A stretch of DNA of 64,000 nt from Collinsella sp. (GCA_019419585.1 DXZQ01000015.1:1-64000); one strand, 5' to 3'. Positions 33,308-42,693 are shown, counted from the stretch's first letter. The notes: generated by a model from the letters alone, not told the origin. Program-made: numbers and translations.

Positions 33308-33457
33308 GAAACCCCCATTTCCGCTGACGGGGTACAAAAGCCCACGTCACGCTTTGCTACAGTAAAGTTTGACCATGGTACCAGAAGAAGCAGACCGGCT
33401 CGGTGAGAAATTATACAAGTTGGGATGGAACGAGATTCGGCGCCCGCGACGCCACCC

Positions 33458-33781
33458 CTATATAAGGCTCAAGACGATATAGAGTACGATGCCCGAGACA
33501 CAGCACCACAGCATCGATTTTGTCTTGACCGCCACGACCACGACGCCGGCGGCCGCAATCCAGGGAACCAAGGCAGGCCAGAGCCCTGCGTCGAACGCGC
33601 CGGGACTCACCAAGTCGTTGGCGACCAGCGCGGCAAAGGCAGCGGGCGGGATATAGCCCAGGGCCTCGGTAATGCGGGGCGACAGGGTCCGCCCGCGCAA
33701 GGCGAACGCCGGCGCGATGCGAAAGAACGCGATAGCAGCCCACGAGGACAGCCATAGAACCAAGAACTCGTTAACGGGCAT
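33458..33781 (-). CDS. azlD: AzlD-family branched-chain amino acid export subunit
   Basis: A 107-residue protein with three to four helices, the small partner of AzlC. LVLWLSSWAAIAFFRIAPAF and PPAAFAALVANDLV follow the AzlD pattern. The ATG at 33781 overlaps the azlC end by 11 bases and has GAGGTG before it. Together AzlCD exports branched-chain amino acids or analogues such as azaleucine. It complements the import system at 15-21 kb. Confidence 0.88.
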   Translation of the reverse strand: MPVNEFLVLWLSSWAAIAFFRIAPAFALRGRTLSPRITEALGYIPPAAFAALVANDLVSPGAFDAGLWPALVPWIAAAGVVVVAVKTKSMLWCCVSGIVLYIVLSLI

Positions 33782-34463
33782 CGCGGGCACCTCTTCCGTC
33801 AAATACAGCATCGCACGCCAGCGCAATGGTAATGCCGACCACGACGCTTGCCGGCACGGCAATATTCACGAGGCCCAAGAACTTGCATACGGCGACGGAC
33901 ACCGCGCCCGAAACCGCCGCGACAACGTTGCCGCGCGACAGCCGCTGCGAAAAGAGCAGGCAGATAAAGAGCGAGGTGCAGACAAAGGCTGCAATGGCGG
34001 TGGGAACATCGACAACGGCGCCGACGATGGCGCCCATCGTACACGATACGCCCCATGTTGCGATAAGGATCACGTTGAGCACAAAGGACTCGCGCGGGCC
34101 CCAATCCTCCCCTTCAACCAACTTGGCAAGCGAGATGCCATATGCCTCCTCGGTAAGTGTCGCGGCAACAGCCAGCGTCTGACGCTTCGAGGCACCCTTC
34201 AGATGCGGCGCGATCGATGCCGAGTAAAGCGCAAAACGCGAGGAGATGGCGGCAACGCTCGCGATAATCGAAGGTGCCGGTACACCTGCCAGCCAAAGAT
34301 TGCAGATCATAAACTGGCCGCTGCCCGTCACAAACGTGTTGCTCAGGGCAAAGACCATCCAGGGCTCCATTCCCGTCTGCCCCATGATCATTCCGCACGG
34401 CGTGCCTATTGCAACATAGGTAAGCATCACTGGCCAGACGGTTCTAACGATTTTGAGCACCAT
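33771..34463 (-). CDS. azlC: AzlC-family branched-chain amino acid exporter
   Basis: A 230-residue membrane protein with six to eight helices. AzlC features are MLTYVAIGTPCGMIMGQTG, GSGQFMICNLWLAG, SRFALYSASIAPHLKG and TEEAYGIS. It forms the exporter with AzlD, whose gene overlaps its 3' end. AGGA lies about ten bases before the ATG at 34463; the ORF is open further upstream without a ribosome binding site. Confidence 0.92.
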   Translation of the reverse strand: MVLKIVRTVWPVMLTYVAIGTPCGMIMGQTGMEPWMVFALSNTFVTGSGQFMICNLWLAGVPAPSIIASVAAISSRFALYSASIAPHLKGASKRQTLAVAATLTEEAYGISLAKLVEGEDWGPRESFVLNVILIATWGVSCTMGAIVGAVVDVPTAIAAFVCTSLFICLLFSQRLSRGNVVAAVSGAVSVAVCKFLGLVNIAVPASVVVGITIALACDAVFDGRGARDAR

Positions 34464-34589
34464 ACGCTTCTCATCCTGACAAGGTCTCCGAGCCGCATGT
34501 AGCGACACGGCAGAATCATCATCCGACAGCAACCGAGTTCACCTACAATTGCCACCGGATCGAAAGACACAACTTATTAGGAAGTCATT

Positions 34590-35402
34590 ATGACAGCTAT
34601 CGATCGAGACCGGGCGCGCGCGGCCTTCAAAAGCCACACCGATGCCTACGACGCCACCAACCCACGCATCGCGCTCAAAATCGAGCATACGTACCACGTG
34701 GCCGAGGCATGCGATGCCGTAGCGCGCGAGCAGGGCTGGTCGTCAGAAGATATTGACCTGGCATGGCTTTGCGGCCTGCTACACGATATGGGCCGCTTTG
34801 AGCAGCTGCGACGCTGGGACACCTTTAAGGACGCCGAGAGCATGAGCCATGCGGCGCTGGGCATCGAGGTCCTCTTTGGCGAGAATCCCGCCGATGCACC
34901 CGCCGTAACGAGCATCCGCGACTTTATCGATGACCCGGCAGAAGATGAGCTCATCCGAGCGAGCATTGCCTATCACAGCGATTTCCGTCTACCCGCGCAG
35001 CTCGACGTGCGCACGCAAAGCTTCTGCGATATCGTGCGCGATGGTGACAAGATCGACATTATGCGCACCATCGCCGACAGCACCGTCGACACCATCCTCA
35101 AGGTGGACGAGAAGACGTTTCTCGGCAGCCGTTTCTCGTCGCCGACACTTGCCGCCTTTGACGAGCACCGCTGCGTCGCACGCGATGAGCGCGATGAGCC
35201 CGCCGACTTCTTGGTGGGGCTTATCTGCTTTATGTTTGAGCTCGTCTATCCGGCAAGCCGTGCGCTGGCGCGCGAACAGGGCGATATCCACCGCCTGCTC
35301 GACGCGCCCTTTGGCATTATGCGGCCCTTTACCGACCCCGCCACGCAGGCAACCTGGAGCCGCCTAAAGGACGAGATGCGCGACTGGCTGGCGCGCGCCT
35401 AG
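34590..35402 (+). CDS. HD domain phosphohydrolase
   Basis: A 270-residue protein with an HD domain in the first half. The metal ligands are His in IEHTYHVAEAC, His-Asp in LLHDMGRFEQ and a later Asp in VRDGDKIDIMR. Such proteins hydrolyse nucleotides or phosphate esters; the substrate is unknown. AGGAAG precedes the ATG. Its stop overlaps the etfA stop by four bases on the opposite strand. Confidence 0.85.
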   Translation: MTAIDRDRARAAFKSHTDAYDATNPRIALKIEHTYHVAEACDAVAREQGWSSEDIDLAWLCGLLHDMGRFEQLRRWDTFKDAESMSHAALGIEVLFGENPADAPAVTSIRDFIDDPAEDELIRASIAYHSDFRLPAQLDVRTQSFCDIVRDGDKIDIMRTIADSTVDTILKVDEKTFLGSRFSSPTLAAFDEHRCVARDERDEPADFLVGLICFMFELVYPASRALAREQGDIHRLLDAPFGIMRPFTDPATQATWSRLKDEMRDWLARA

Positions 35403-36604
35403 CGCTCAAGCTGGGCTAGCAGCTCCTCGACGACCTCGACGGCGTCCCCAACAACCTTGTACTGGGCAGCACCAAAAATGGGGGCATCCGGGTCCTCGTT
35501 GATGGCGATAATGCACTCCGCCCCACCGATGCCGGCAAGATGCTGGATGGCGCCCGAAACACCGATACTCACGAGAAGCTTGGGCGAAACCGATACGCCG
35601 GTCTGGCCAATCTGATGGCGATACTCCAACCAGCCGGCCTCCACGACAGGTCGCGTGCAGCCAAGCTCGGCTCCCAGAGCCTCGGCGAGCCTTCGCATCA
35701 GCGGCAGGTTTTTCTTGGAACCAATGCCGCGACCCACCACGACCAGGCGCTCGGCATCGGCGATCGAAGCCTGCCGCCCCCACTCCTCGGCGGGAATCGA
35801 GATCTCGACACGGGCCTTAGCATCATCCGCAAGCGATATCTGGGTGATCGTGCCGGAGCGGCCGTAGTCAAAGTCGGGTGCCTTAAAGATGCCGGGACGA
35901 ACGGTTGCCATCTGGGGACGATGATTGGGGCAGACGATGGTGGCCATCAGGTTGCCGCCAAACGCCGGACGCGTCTGTTGCAGCAGTCCCGTCTCCGTAT
36001 CCATCGAAAGTACGGTGCAGTCAGCCGTAAGGCCCGTCTGCAAGCGCACGGCAACGCCGGGTGCCAGTTCGCGGCCAAAGGCGGTCGCACCGTATAGGAT
36101 GGCCTCGGGTTTGCGTTCGGCTACCAAATCGCAGATCAAGCGGGCGTAGACCTCCGCATCGTTTTGGCGCAGGCGCCCGTCGCGACAGGCCAGGACTTCG
36201 TCGGCGCCTGCGCAAACCAGATGCTCCAGGTCACCGAGAGAACCCTCGGGGGCCATACCGACCAGTGCCACCAGACGGCAGCGGCGAGCATCGGCAAGCT
36301 CGCGGCCCTTGCCCATAAGCTCATAGGCAACGGGAGTCACCGTATCGTGCTCGTCGGTCTGCACGAATACCCAAATGTCTCGATATGTATCAAGGTCCAC
36401 CGCACCAGCGGCCTCATCACGCTCGATCGAGATAGCGTTGACAGGGCAGGCGTCGACGCACCCACCGCATAGGATGCAGCCGTCGGTTACGTGGGCGCAT
36501 CGGTTGGGTCGCTCGCCTTCCACTACGATGCCGCCCGAGGCACAGGCGCGAACGCAGCGACCGCAGCCGATACAGGCTTCGCTATCGATAATCAGTCCGC
36601 TCAT
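35399..36604 (-). CDS. etfA: electron transfer flavoprotein alpha subunit with ferredoxin domain
   Basis: A 401-residue EtfA with an N-terminal two-[4Fe-4S] domain: Cys 11, 14, 17, 21 and Cys 43, 46, 49, 53. A central Etf domain and a C-terminal FAD domain follow (VVVGRGIGSKKNLPLM, RPVVEAGW, YRHQIGQTGVSVSPKLLV, SIGVSGAIQHLAGI). EtfA with extra iron-sulfur clusters is typical of bifurcating or confurcating complexes. With EtfB and the FAD dehydrogenase upstream it resembles the lactate dehydrogenase/Etf complex of Acetobacterium, which couples lactate oxidation to ferredoxin and NAD. Its start abuts the etfB stop. Confidence 0.93.
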   Translation of the reverse strand: MSGLIIDSEACIGCGRCVRACASGGIVVEGERPNRCAHVTDGCILCGGCVDACPVNAISIERDEAAGAVDLDTYRDIWVFVQTDEHDTVTPVAYELMGKGRELADARRCRLVALVGMAPEGSLGDLEHLVCAGADEVLACRDGRLRQNDAEVYARLICDLVAERKPEAILYGATAFGRELAPGVAVRLQTGLTADCTVLSMDTETGLLQQTRPAFGGNLMATIVCPNHRPQMATVRPGIFKAPDFDYGRSGTITQISLADDAKARVEISIPAEEWGRQASIADAERLVVVGRGIGSKKNLPLMRRLAEALGAELGCTRPVVEAGWLEYRHQIGQTGVSVSPKLLVSIGVSGAIQHLAGIGGAECIIAINEDPDAPIFGAAQYKVVGDAVEVVEELLAQLER

Positions 36605-37420
36605 CTATGCCATCCCCTCGATAATCTTGGCAAGTTCTACCGCCTGCTCGGACGCCGTCCCCTCAACGGCCTTGCACGTTTGGTCACGGTCGGGCACAAA
36701 CGAGCGCACGACCTGTGTCGGCGAGCCGGCAAGGCCGCAGCGTGCGGGGTCGGCGTTCACGTCGGCAGCGTTGACCACGCACACGTCCGCCTCCTCGGCC
36801 GCACGAATACCGGCAATGCTCGGCATACGCAGTTGGCCAATCTCCTTGGCAGTCGTCATCGCGCACGGCATCTCCAGGCACACCGTCTCCTCGCCGGCAT
36901 CGCATCCGTGGACGAGCGCCAGCGAGCCACACGTCGTAAAGCCCGCGCTTTGCACGCAGCTCACGTCGGTCACGCAGGGGATCTCAAAGGCGCCGGCCAG
37001 CTCGGGGCCAATCTGGGCCGTATCGCCGTCCACTGCCATCTTGCCGCAGATGAGCAGGTCAAAGTCCTCATCGAGTGCCTCGATACCGCATTTGAGGGCA
37101 TAGGTGGTGGCTAGGGTATCGGCGCCCGCAAAGGCTCGGTCGGTCAGCAGCAGCGCGTCGTCGGCACCGCGGGCGATGCAGTCGCGCAGCAGCGATTCGG
37201 TCGCAGGGATGCCCATCGACACCACCGTCACACGCACGTCCATGCCAAAGCCGATAAAGTCGTCCTTCAGCGTCAGCGCGCATTCCAAAGCGCTCGCATC
37301 AAAGGGATTAATGACCGCCTGCTTGCCATCGCGTACGATGGTATTGGTCTTGGGGTCCATCTTGACCTCGGTGCTGCCCGGCACGGCCTTGACGCACACC
37401 ACCATATGGAAATCGCTCAT
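36605..37420 (-). CDS. etfB: electron transfer flavoprotein beta subunit
   Basis: A 271-residue EtfB, partner of EtfA. Family motifs are VVCVKAVPGSTEVKMD, INPFDASALECALTLKD, VTVVSMG, GADDALLLTDRAFAGADT, LLICGKMAVDGDTAQIGPELA and the AMP-binding end. The ATG at 37420 has AGGGGGG nine bases upstream; a GTG two codons earlier is possible. It overlaps the stop region of the dehydrogenase, so the three form one operon. Confidence 0.94.
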   Translation of the reverse strand: MSDFHMVVCVKAVPGSTEVKMDPKTNTIVRDGKQAVINPFDASALECALTLKDDFIGFGMDVRVTVVSMGIPATESLLRDCIARGADDALLLTDRAFAGADTLATTYALKCGIEALDEDFDLLICGKMAVDGDTAQIGPELAGAFEIPCVTDVSCVQSAGFTTCGSLALVHGCDAGEETVCLEMPCAMTTAKEIGQLRMPSIAGIRAAEEADVCVVNAADVNADPARCGLAGSPTQVVRSFVPDRDQTCKAVEGTASEQAVELAKIIEGMA

Positions 37421-37422
37421 CT

Positions 37423-39023
37423 TCACGCGCCCCCCTTCTGGACGAGCTCATCCAAGAGCTTCTCCGAAAACAGGTTGCCGCGACCCAGCTGCCCGTCGGG
37501 ATCGAGCTGGAGCTTGAGCCGCGCCGACTCGACCATGGCCTCGTGACCGTACATCGTCTCTAAGAAGCCCGCCTTGATCTTGCCGACGCCGTGCTCGGCA
37601 GAAACGGCACCGCCCATAGCCGTTACCTCCGCAGCCCACTGGGCAAACAGCTCGCCACCGCGACGGTAGTCCTGCGCATCGCGCGGCAGGATGTTCACAT
37701 GCAGATGGTTGTTACCGATGTGCCCCCAGGCAGCAGATTCAAGCCCGCTTTCGGCCAGTGTGCGGCGATAGAGGGCCACGACATCGGCAAGGCGTGCATT
37801 GGGCACCGACATGTCCGAACCCAGTTTGGTGATGGTGGGATCCGTGCGGCGACGCTCGTCGATAAGCATATTGACGCTCTCGGGGACCGCATGGCGGAAG
37901 AACCGCTGGCACTCGCGATCGACCTCGGTGCGCGCGACCCATGTCGCATCGTCGCGGCCACCCGCAAACTCGAGCACCCATCCCAGGTGGTACAGTTCCT
38001 CGGTCGCCTGGGCCTCGTCATCGCAGTCGAGCTCCACGTAGACACAGACCTTGGCCTCTTTGTCGAGCGCCGGCAGCGAGGCAAACGCCGTCGACTGCTC
38101 GCGCTGGCGACGTAGAATATCCAGGGCGCCAGCATCGAAGTACTCGATGGCGGCCGCATGGGACAGGATGGGGCGCACGAATCAGTAAAGGACACGGCCT
38201 TGTCTTCGCTATCGAAAAAGCAGCTCACACCCCAAACGACCGCAGGCGCCGCCTGCAGGGCGATCTCGAGCTCGGTGATAACGCCGAGCGTGCCGCAAGC
38301 GCCGATAAAGAGGTCGATGACGTCCATTTCGTCCGCAACGAAATAGCCTGAGGCATTTTTTGTCTTGGGCATGGTATAGCCGGGAAGATCGAGCTCGAGC
38401 GTACGGCCCGCTGCCGTCACGAGCGACAGGTGGCGGCCCTGGGCAAAAGCCTCGCCACGCTGAAGCTCAAGCAAATCGCCATCAGCCAGTGCGACGTGGA
38501 GTCCCGTGATATGCGGGCGCATGGGACCGTAGGCGTAGCTGCGGGCACCAGAGGCGTTACATGCCGCCATGCCGCCCAGACAGGCAGACGTCTCGGTGGG
38601 ATCGGTGGGAAAGAACTGCTCGGGGGCCTCTTGGAACTCCTCGTAGGCCTCAAGCGATGCCTGGTCCCAACCAGCAGTCGGCAGCACCTTCTTGCTCAGC
38701 TGCTTGCGCAGCTCCGAGAGCACAACGCCCGGCTCCACGTGCAGCAGAAATTGGCCTTGTTCATCGCGGCGAAGGCCCAAGTAGCGATTCATACGGGAAG
38801 TATTGAGGATATGCCCGCCGTGGGGCACGGCACCGGCGGCAAGGCCGGTTCGGGCGCCCTGAACCGTTACCGGGACACGCTCGGCATGGAGCTTTTCCAA
38901 AATGGCACGGACCTCGTCTTCCGTTGTCGGAAACGAGATGTTCGAGGCCTCGCCCGATGCGCGAGACTCATCGCGACCATACTCTTCGAACTCGTCGGTG
39001 AAGGGTTTGATGGTTGCAGACAC
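37423..39023 (-). pseudogene. frameshifted FAD-linked dehydrogenase (GlcD/lactate type)
   Basis: Two overlapping frames together encode a FAD-linked oxidase of about 530 residues. The 5' part has the PCMH FAD domain (VPVTVQGARTGLAAGAVPHGG, TETSACLGGMAACNASGARS, TLGVITELEIALQ); the 3' part has the FAD-oxidase C-terminal domain (WGHIGNNHLHVNILP, AVSAEHGVGKIKAGFL). The frame changes near 38179, where TTCGTGCG would read through if it were TTCGGTGCG, so one G seems lost. The start is GTG 39023 with GGGAG upstream. Next to etfBA this should be the lactate (or 2-hydroxyacid) dehydrogenase of an Etf complex. A sequencing error is possible. Confidence 0.85.
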
Positions 39024-39207
39024 GCGAACTCCCACTTTAGCTAACTACAGTGTTTGCAGGGAGATGTTACCGCATCGTTTCGTCGACGTGTTCGAGACCG
39101 TCTCCATAATTGGCGATTTTTACGTTCGTGCAATTCGGCGAGCGGCTTGATTTCCTCGGCAGACGATGCTTTTGACACATATGGCCCCGCCGTCGCCGAC
39201 CGCGCGA

Positions 39208-39350
39208 TTGTCACTCGAAAAAAGTTGGAGTATTTTTTGCCGCCTTTTACCTGCGGAGACACCAATCCGTCAAGCATTTGGTCAGCAATTGGTCAAGTAG
39301 CGGCTGATACCGTCGGCATCGACAGCCAAAACCGACAGAAGTTTTGGCCC
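39208..39350 (+). promoter_or_regulatory. candidate promoter and hairpin for the surface-protein operon
   Basis: TTGTCA (39208-39213), 17 bases, TATTTT (39231-39236), about 135 bases before the first ATG. Further on are two TTGGTCA copies and a hairpin CCAAAAC-N8-GTTTTGG. The rest of 39024-39369 holds no gene I can support. Confidence 0.5.
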
Positions 39351-39369
39351 CAGAAGCAGGGAGGTTCCC

Positions 39370-39666
39370 ATGGCATATTACTGGCCCCAGTACGGCATCG
39401 CCATCGAAGTCGACGACGATCCCCATCTCCTGCCTTTCGACGAAGAGGCATTCCCCGATACGGCGGTCTACCACGTTACCACCGATGTGATCTGCGACCC
39501 CGAGTCATTCTCGGCGCTCGCCCACCACATCGCGCATATCCACGACATCGAGCTCCCTCCCGACTTCGAAGAGCTTGTCTACTCGCGCCGCCTGATGCTT
39601 CACATGCTCTTTGGAGCGGACCCGTCCACCTTTGCGCGCGTCTATACCACCAAGGATGCCGCATGA
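39370..39666 (+). CDS. hypothetical protein, 98 aa
   Basis: An acidic protein starting MAYYWPQYGIAIEVDDDPHL, without signal peptide or membrane helix. GGGAGG lies before the ATG. It overlaps the next gene by four bases (ATGA), so translation is coupled. I do not recognise a family. As first gene of a secreted-protein operon it may have a regulatory or chaperone-like role, which is only a guess. Confidence 0.75.
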   Translation: MAYYWPQYGIAIEVDDDPHLLPFDEEAFPDTAVYHVTTDVICDPESFSALAHHIAHIHDIELPPDFEELVYSRRLMLHMLFGADPSTFARVYTTKDAA

Positions 39667-40172
39667 GCGCAAAGAAGCCGCCCCGCTTTGCAGACCTGGG
39701 TCGTCGCAAGAAGCTCATCGTTGCCTGCTTGGCCATCGTCTGCGCCCTTGTCGCCGTAGTACTATACGCTTGGCAGTCGCAGCCCGTACCCGAGGCGGGC
39801 GCTTCGGTCACGACGGCCGAGGGCAAAACGCGTCAGGAAATCCAAGATGAGCTCGACGCCATCGTCCGCGACAACATGATGACGATTTCGGTCGCGCCGG
39901 TCGCTCAGCTGCAGGAGGACGGCAAGCTGCGCGTCAACGTGCAAAACGTCCAAGACAATAAATTTCCCCAGCGATTCCGCGTCATCCAAAACGACGAGAC
40001 CATGTACGAATCCGGTGTGGTCGAGACCGGCAAGACAATCGAGACGTGCCCCGCCGGCGACATCAAAGAAGGCGAGGCGTACATCGAGATCCAGGCACTC
40101 GATGCAAAGACCCTCGACAGCCACGGCAATCCGACACGTGTCAAGGTACGGGTTGAGCAAGCCGAGAACTAG
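39663..40172 (+). CDS. single-pass extracytoplasmic protein, 169 aa
   Basis: One membrane helix at about 17-40 follows a basic N-terminus, so the rest faces outside. The outer part has a beta-rich pattern (LRVNVQNVQDNKFPQRFRV, YESGVVETGKTIE, AYIEIQALD). It resembles small anchored proteins of Lachnospiraceae and Coriobacteriia that accompany surface-protein genes, recognised from pattern memory only. The start is coupled to the gene before (ATGA). Confidence 0.7.
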   Translation: MSAKKPPRFADLGRRKKLIVACLAIVCALVAVVLYAWQSQPVPEAGASVTTAEGKTRQEIQDELDAIVRDNMMTISVAPVAQLQEDGKLRVNVQNVQDNKFPQRFRVIQNDETMYESGVVETGKTIETCPAGDIKEGEAYIEIQALDAKTLDSHGNPTRVKVRVEQAEN

Positions 40173-40261
40173 CTTTCCGGCCGACGCGGCACCGCACGCA
40201 ATTCACCAGCATTCGTCCAATCATCGCGGGGACGGCCCGCGGCGAATAGAAAGGAACGACC

Positions 40262-40861
40262 ATGGACATCACCAGGAACATTAACGGAGCCAGAGCGCTC
40301 GTCGTGGGCGCAGGGCTCGCGCTCGCGCTCGCAATGGGCGCCGCCCCGACGCCAGCTATGGCAGCCGGGCGCGTTGGAACCACGAAGGTAATGGTCAGGA
40401 CCGAGATCGACAACGTTGAGTTCAAAGTTCCGACGGTTATCCCCTTCGTCGCCAAGGCCGACGGCACGCTTCAGGGCCCCTCAGAAGACGCGACCACCAT
40501 CGACAATCACTCGGCCTACGGCATCCATGTCACCAACATGAAGATCGACGCCATGAACACCTGGACCATTGCCGCCGACGCCAAGGCCGGCACCGCGCAG
40601 AACTCCATCGACTTTAAGGTCGGCCCCGACGGCGCACTCCAGAACGCCAGTGCCGCAATGCAGGGGACGGGCCTCGATCTTTCCAAGAACGCAGCCTTCG
40701 ACATGGGCTACCAGGGCATTGCCGGCGGCACGGACAAAATCAAGCTCAAGACAAGCGGAAACGTCGCCCGCGTCACGCGCGACATCTTCCGCGTAACCGG
40801 CGAAGGCGATCAGGTTGCAACGATCACCTGGACGGTCGAGCCCGGTGCGCACACGGCATAA
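40262..40861 (+). CDS. secreted beta-rich surface protein with WxL-like end
   Basis: A 199-residue protein with a signal peptide (hydrophobic 11-30, likely cleavage after PAMA near 35). The mature part has the motif KVPTVIPFVAKADG, common in coriobacterial surface proteins, and two Trp-Thr motifs: NTWTIAADA and the C-terminal ATITWTVEPGA. The second resembles the distal motif of WxL cell-wall-binding domains, suggesting non-covalent wall attachment. AAAGGA precedes the ATG. The next gene overlaps its end by 17 bases. Confidence 0.7.
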   Translation: MDITRNINGARALVVGAGLALALAMGAAPTPAMAAGRVGTTKVMVRTEIDNVEFKVPTVIPFVAKADGTLQGPSEDATTIDNHSAYGIHVTNMKIDAMNTWTIAADAKAGTAQNSIDFKVGPDGALQNASAAMQGTGLDLSKNAAFDMGYQGIAGGTDKIKLKTSGNVARVTRDIFRVTGEGDQVATITWTVEPGAHTA

Positions 40862-41126
40862 GGCCGTCGCCCTGGCCGCCGCCGTCGGCATCCTAGCGTT
40901 TGGGCCAGCCATGGCCTTTGCCCAGCAAGAACAGGCGCAGGCCGCCACGCAAGTGACGGTCGACCTCTCGGAGCTCGACCGCGGCGACCGCGAGGAACCG
41001 TTGGCGCAGACAGGCGACAGACGATGGCTCTTGGCAGCAGGCGCCACAGCAGCAGGCGCAGGAACCGCCGGCCTCGGTCTGCACATCAAACGCAGCCAGA
41101 AACAAAACATGGACAGGCCGCACTAA
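40845..41126 (+). CDS. small sortase-type surface protein (LAQTG)
   Basis: A 93-residue protein from GTG 40845. It has a signal peptide (AVALAAAVGILAFGPAMAFA), a short mature part, the motif LAQTG at 53-57, a hydrophobic helix and a basic tail (HIKRSQK). This is the layout of a sortase substrate, though the second residue of the LPxTG motif is Ala, not Pro. No sortase gene is in the window. A TTG 30 bases upstream is an alternative start. Confidence 0.7.
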   Translation: MRTRHKAVALAAAVGILAFGPAMAFAQQEQAQAATQVTVDLSELDRGDREEPLAQTGDRRWLLAAGATAAGAGTAGLGLHIKRSQKQNMDRPH

Positions 41127-41144
41127 ATTAGCTAAGGAGACCCC

Positions 41145-42575
41145 ATGGCATCGAAGAACCTTTTGCCCGTCGTCGCACTCTGCGGCGCGCTCGCAACCGG
41201 AACGCCTGTCGCCGCTTGGGCGACTCCCGTCATGGCAGACTCCTTACCAGCAGCCCTAAGCTCCGCACCAAATCCGTCGAGCGCCATTGCGTGCAAGCGT
41301 TTTTCGTTCGCACAGGCCGCAATCTCAACCTCGGGATGCCTTCGTCGTAATACGGACGGCTCGATAGTCGTGGATATCAATCGTTCGAACAAGGCAAACG
41401 GCTCCCAGGCGGGGTGCGCCGTCTGCACGTGGCGCTCGGTTGTGCTCGATGCAGATGGCGATCCATGCAATTTAGAGCTGCGCATCGACATCGCTTCGGT
41501 CGATGACTCGGCGAACGGAGCGAAGGTCGCCTTCGACGGTGCGTTTTTCGAGAAAGGAGGCGGTATATGTCTGGGCTGCGCCGCCGCGAATGCAGACGAT
41601 GTGCAGCCCAGCCTCTCATTCACGGCATCGTTGCGGCTGACCAAAGCCGACACCGATGCCATCGCGGCGGGAGAAGCATCCCTGCTGTTCTACGCCGTCA
41701 GCACCAAAGACACAGACATTCATTTCGAGAAGCCGGCCGGATCGCTCAGCCTTACACGAGGGACAGAGGCAGGCCCTATTGAAATCGATGCCCACGCCCA
41801 AAGCAGGCAACGCATTCTTGCCGACCCGGCGCTTCTCGAAATGGAGTGGAACGGATCCGGAGCCATCGGAATTCTCCCCTCCGCGCTTAACGCCAAGACG
41901 CTCCCCTCAAACGACGAACCCATCAACGCAACCATACAAGAAGGGAGCACGGACAAAGAAGCAGGTGCGGGCGACACGCCGTCGCCGACAAACAGCGCCC
42001 CAGCTTCTTTCGAAGCACCGAATGAGCCCGCTGCGGATCCAAACGATCCCGAGCTCGCGGACAGTCTGGGGCTTGCTGATCCTCAGGAGATCGATGAAGG
42101 TAACTGCTGCGTGCTTGCCGCCCTCGACCACACAGAGGTCATCGATGCTGCAAACATCGAAGTTGCCGCCGCCAATCAGCCCGTCCGCAAGTCGGCCATC
42201 ATCGCGTTTCCCGAATCCATCGAAGTCGTCTTTTTGCCATCGGGCGAGGTCGTGGCCCCAACACTGCTCACCTTGTTGGGCGCCAAGAATACTCGAAACG
42301 AAATTAAAAAGGTCACGGTTGTCGACCCTGCAACCACCGCTAAACTGCGTCTATACGCCGTTGCCCCAGACGGAAGCAAGACCTTGGAATTCGATGGCGA
42401 CACACTTCTAGCCTGGCGACGTCTGGACATTATGCAAGACGTCTCGTATCAGATCGAACTCGATGGGTTTGATCGTGCCCGCGATGCCAATATCATCGCC
42501 GCGGCTATTGAATCCCCACAGCGGCTTATGACACTGCGCTTTGACTACTATCCCTATGTCCCGACAACCACCTGA
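41145..42575 (+). CDS. large secreted cysteine-containing surface protein
   Basis: A 476-residue protein with a signal peptide (LPVVALCGALATGTPVAAWA) and no membrane anchor or sortase motif. The N-terminal half has several cysteines (GCAVCTW, GICLGCAA, later NCC), maybe disulfide-bonded. A linker rich in Pro, Asn, Asp and Glu (about 255-305) follows. The C-terminal half includes FPESIEVVFLPSGEVVAP, which matches the repeat motif of the 199-residue neighbour. AAGGAG precedes the ATG. Function unknown; likely a structural partner of the operon. Confidence 0.7.
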   Translation: MASKNLLPVVALCGALATGTPVAAWATPVMADSLPAALSSAPNPSSAIACKRFSFAQAAISTSGCLRRNTDGSIVVDINRSNKANGSQAGCAVCTWRSVVLDADGDPCNLELRIDIASVDDSANGAKVAFDGAFFEKGGGICLGCAAANADDVQPSLSFTASLRLTKADTDAIAAGEASLLFYAVSTKDTDIHFEKPAGSLSLTRGTEAGPIEIDAHAQSRQRILADPALLEMEWNGSGAIGILPSALNAKTLPSNDEPINATIQEGSTDKEAGAGDTPSPTNSAPASFEAPNEPAADPNDPELADSLGLADPQEIDEGNCCVLAALDHTEVIDAANIEVAAANQPVRKSAIIAFPESIEVVFLPSGEVVAPTLLTLLGAKNTRNEIKKVTVVDPATTAKLRLYAVAPDGSKTLEFDGDTLLAWRRLDIMQDVSYQIELDGFDRARDANIIAAAIESPQRLMTLRFDYYPYVPTTT

Positions 42576-42693
42576 GGCTTAAATGCTGCGCATCATTCCT
42601 AATACCACTTATATAACGTATTAGATGAGTCGCGATGTGCCTCGCATTTCGTTCTGCTACGATTGCCACGTTGGCATCAATACAGGAGGGCTC

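Noticed and set aside
39054..39662. upstream extension of the 169-residue surface protein ORF
   Set aside because: The frame is open from 39054 by chance, but it covers the promoter and the 98-residue gene; the ATGA overlap at 39663 is a far better start.
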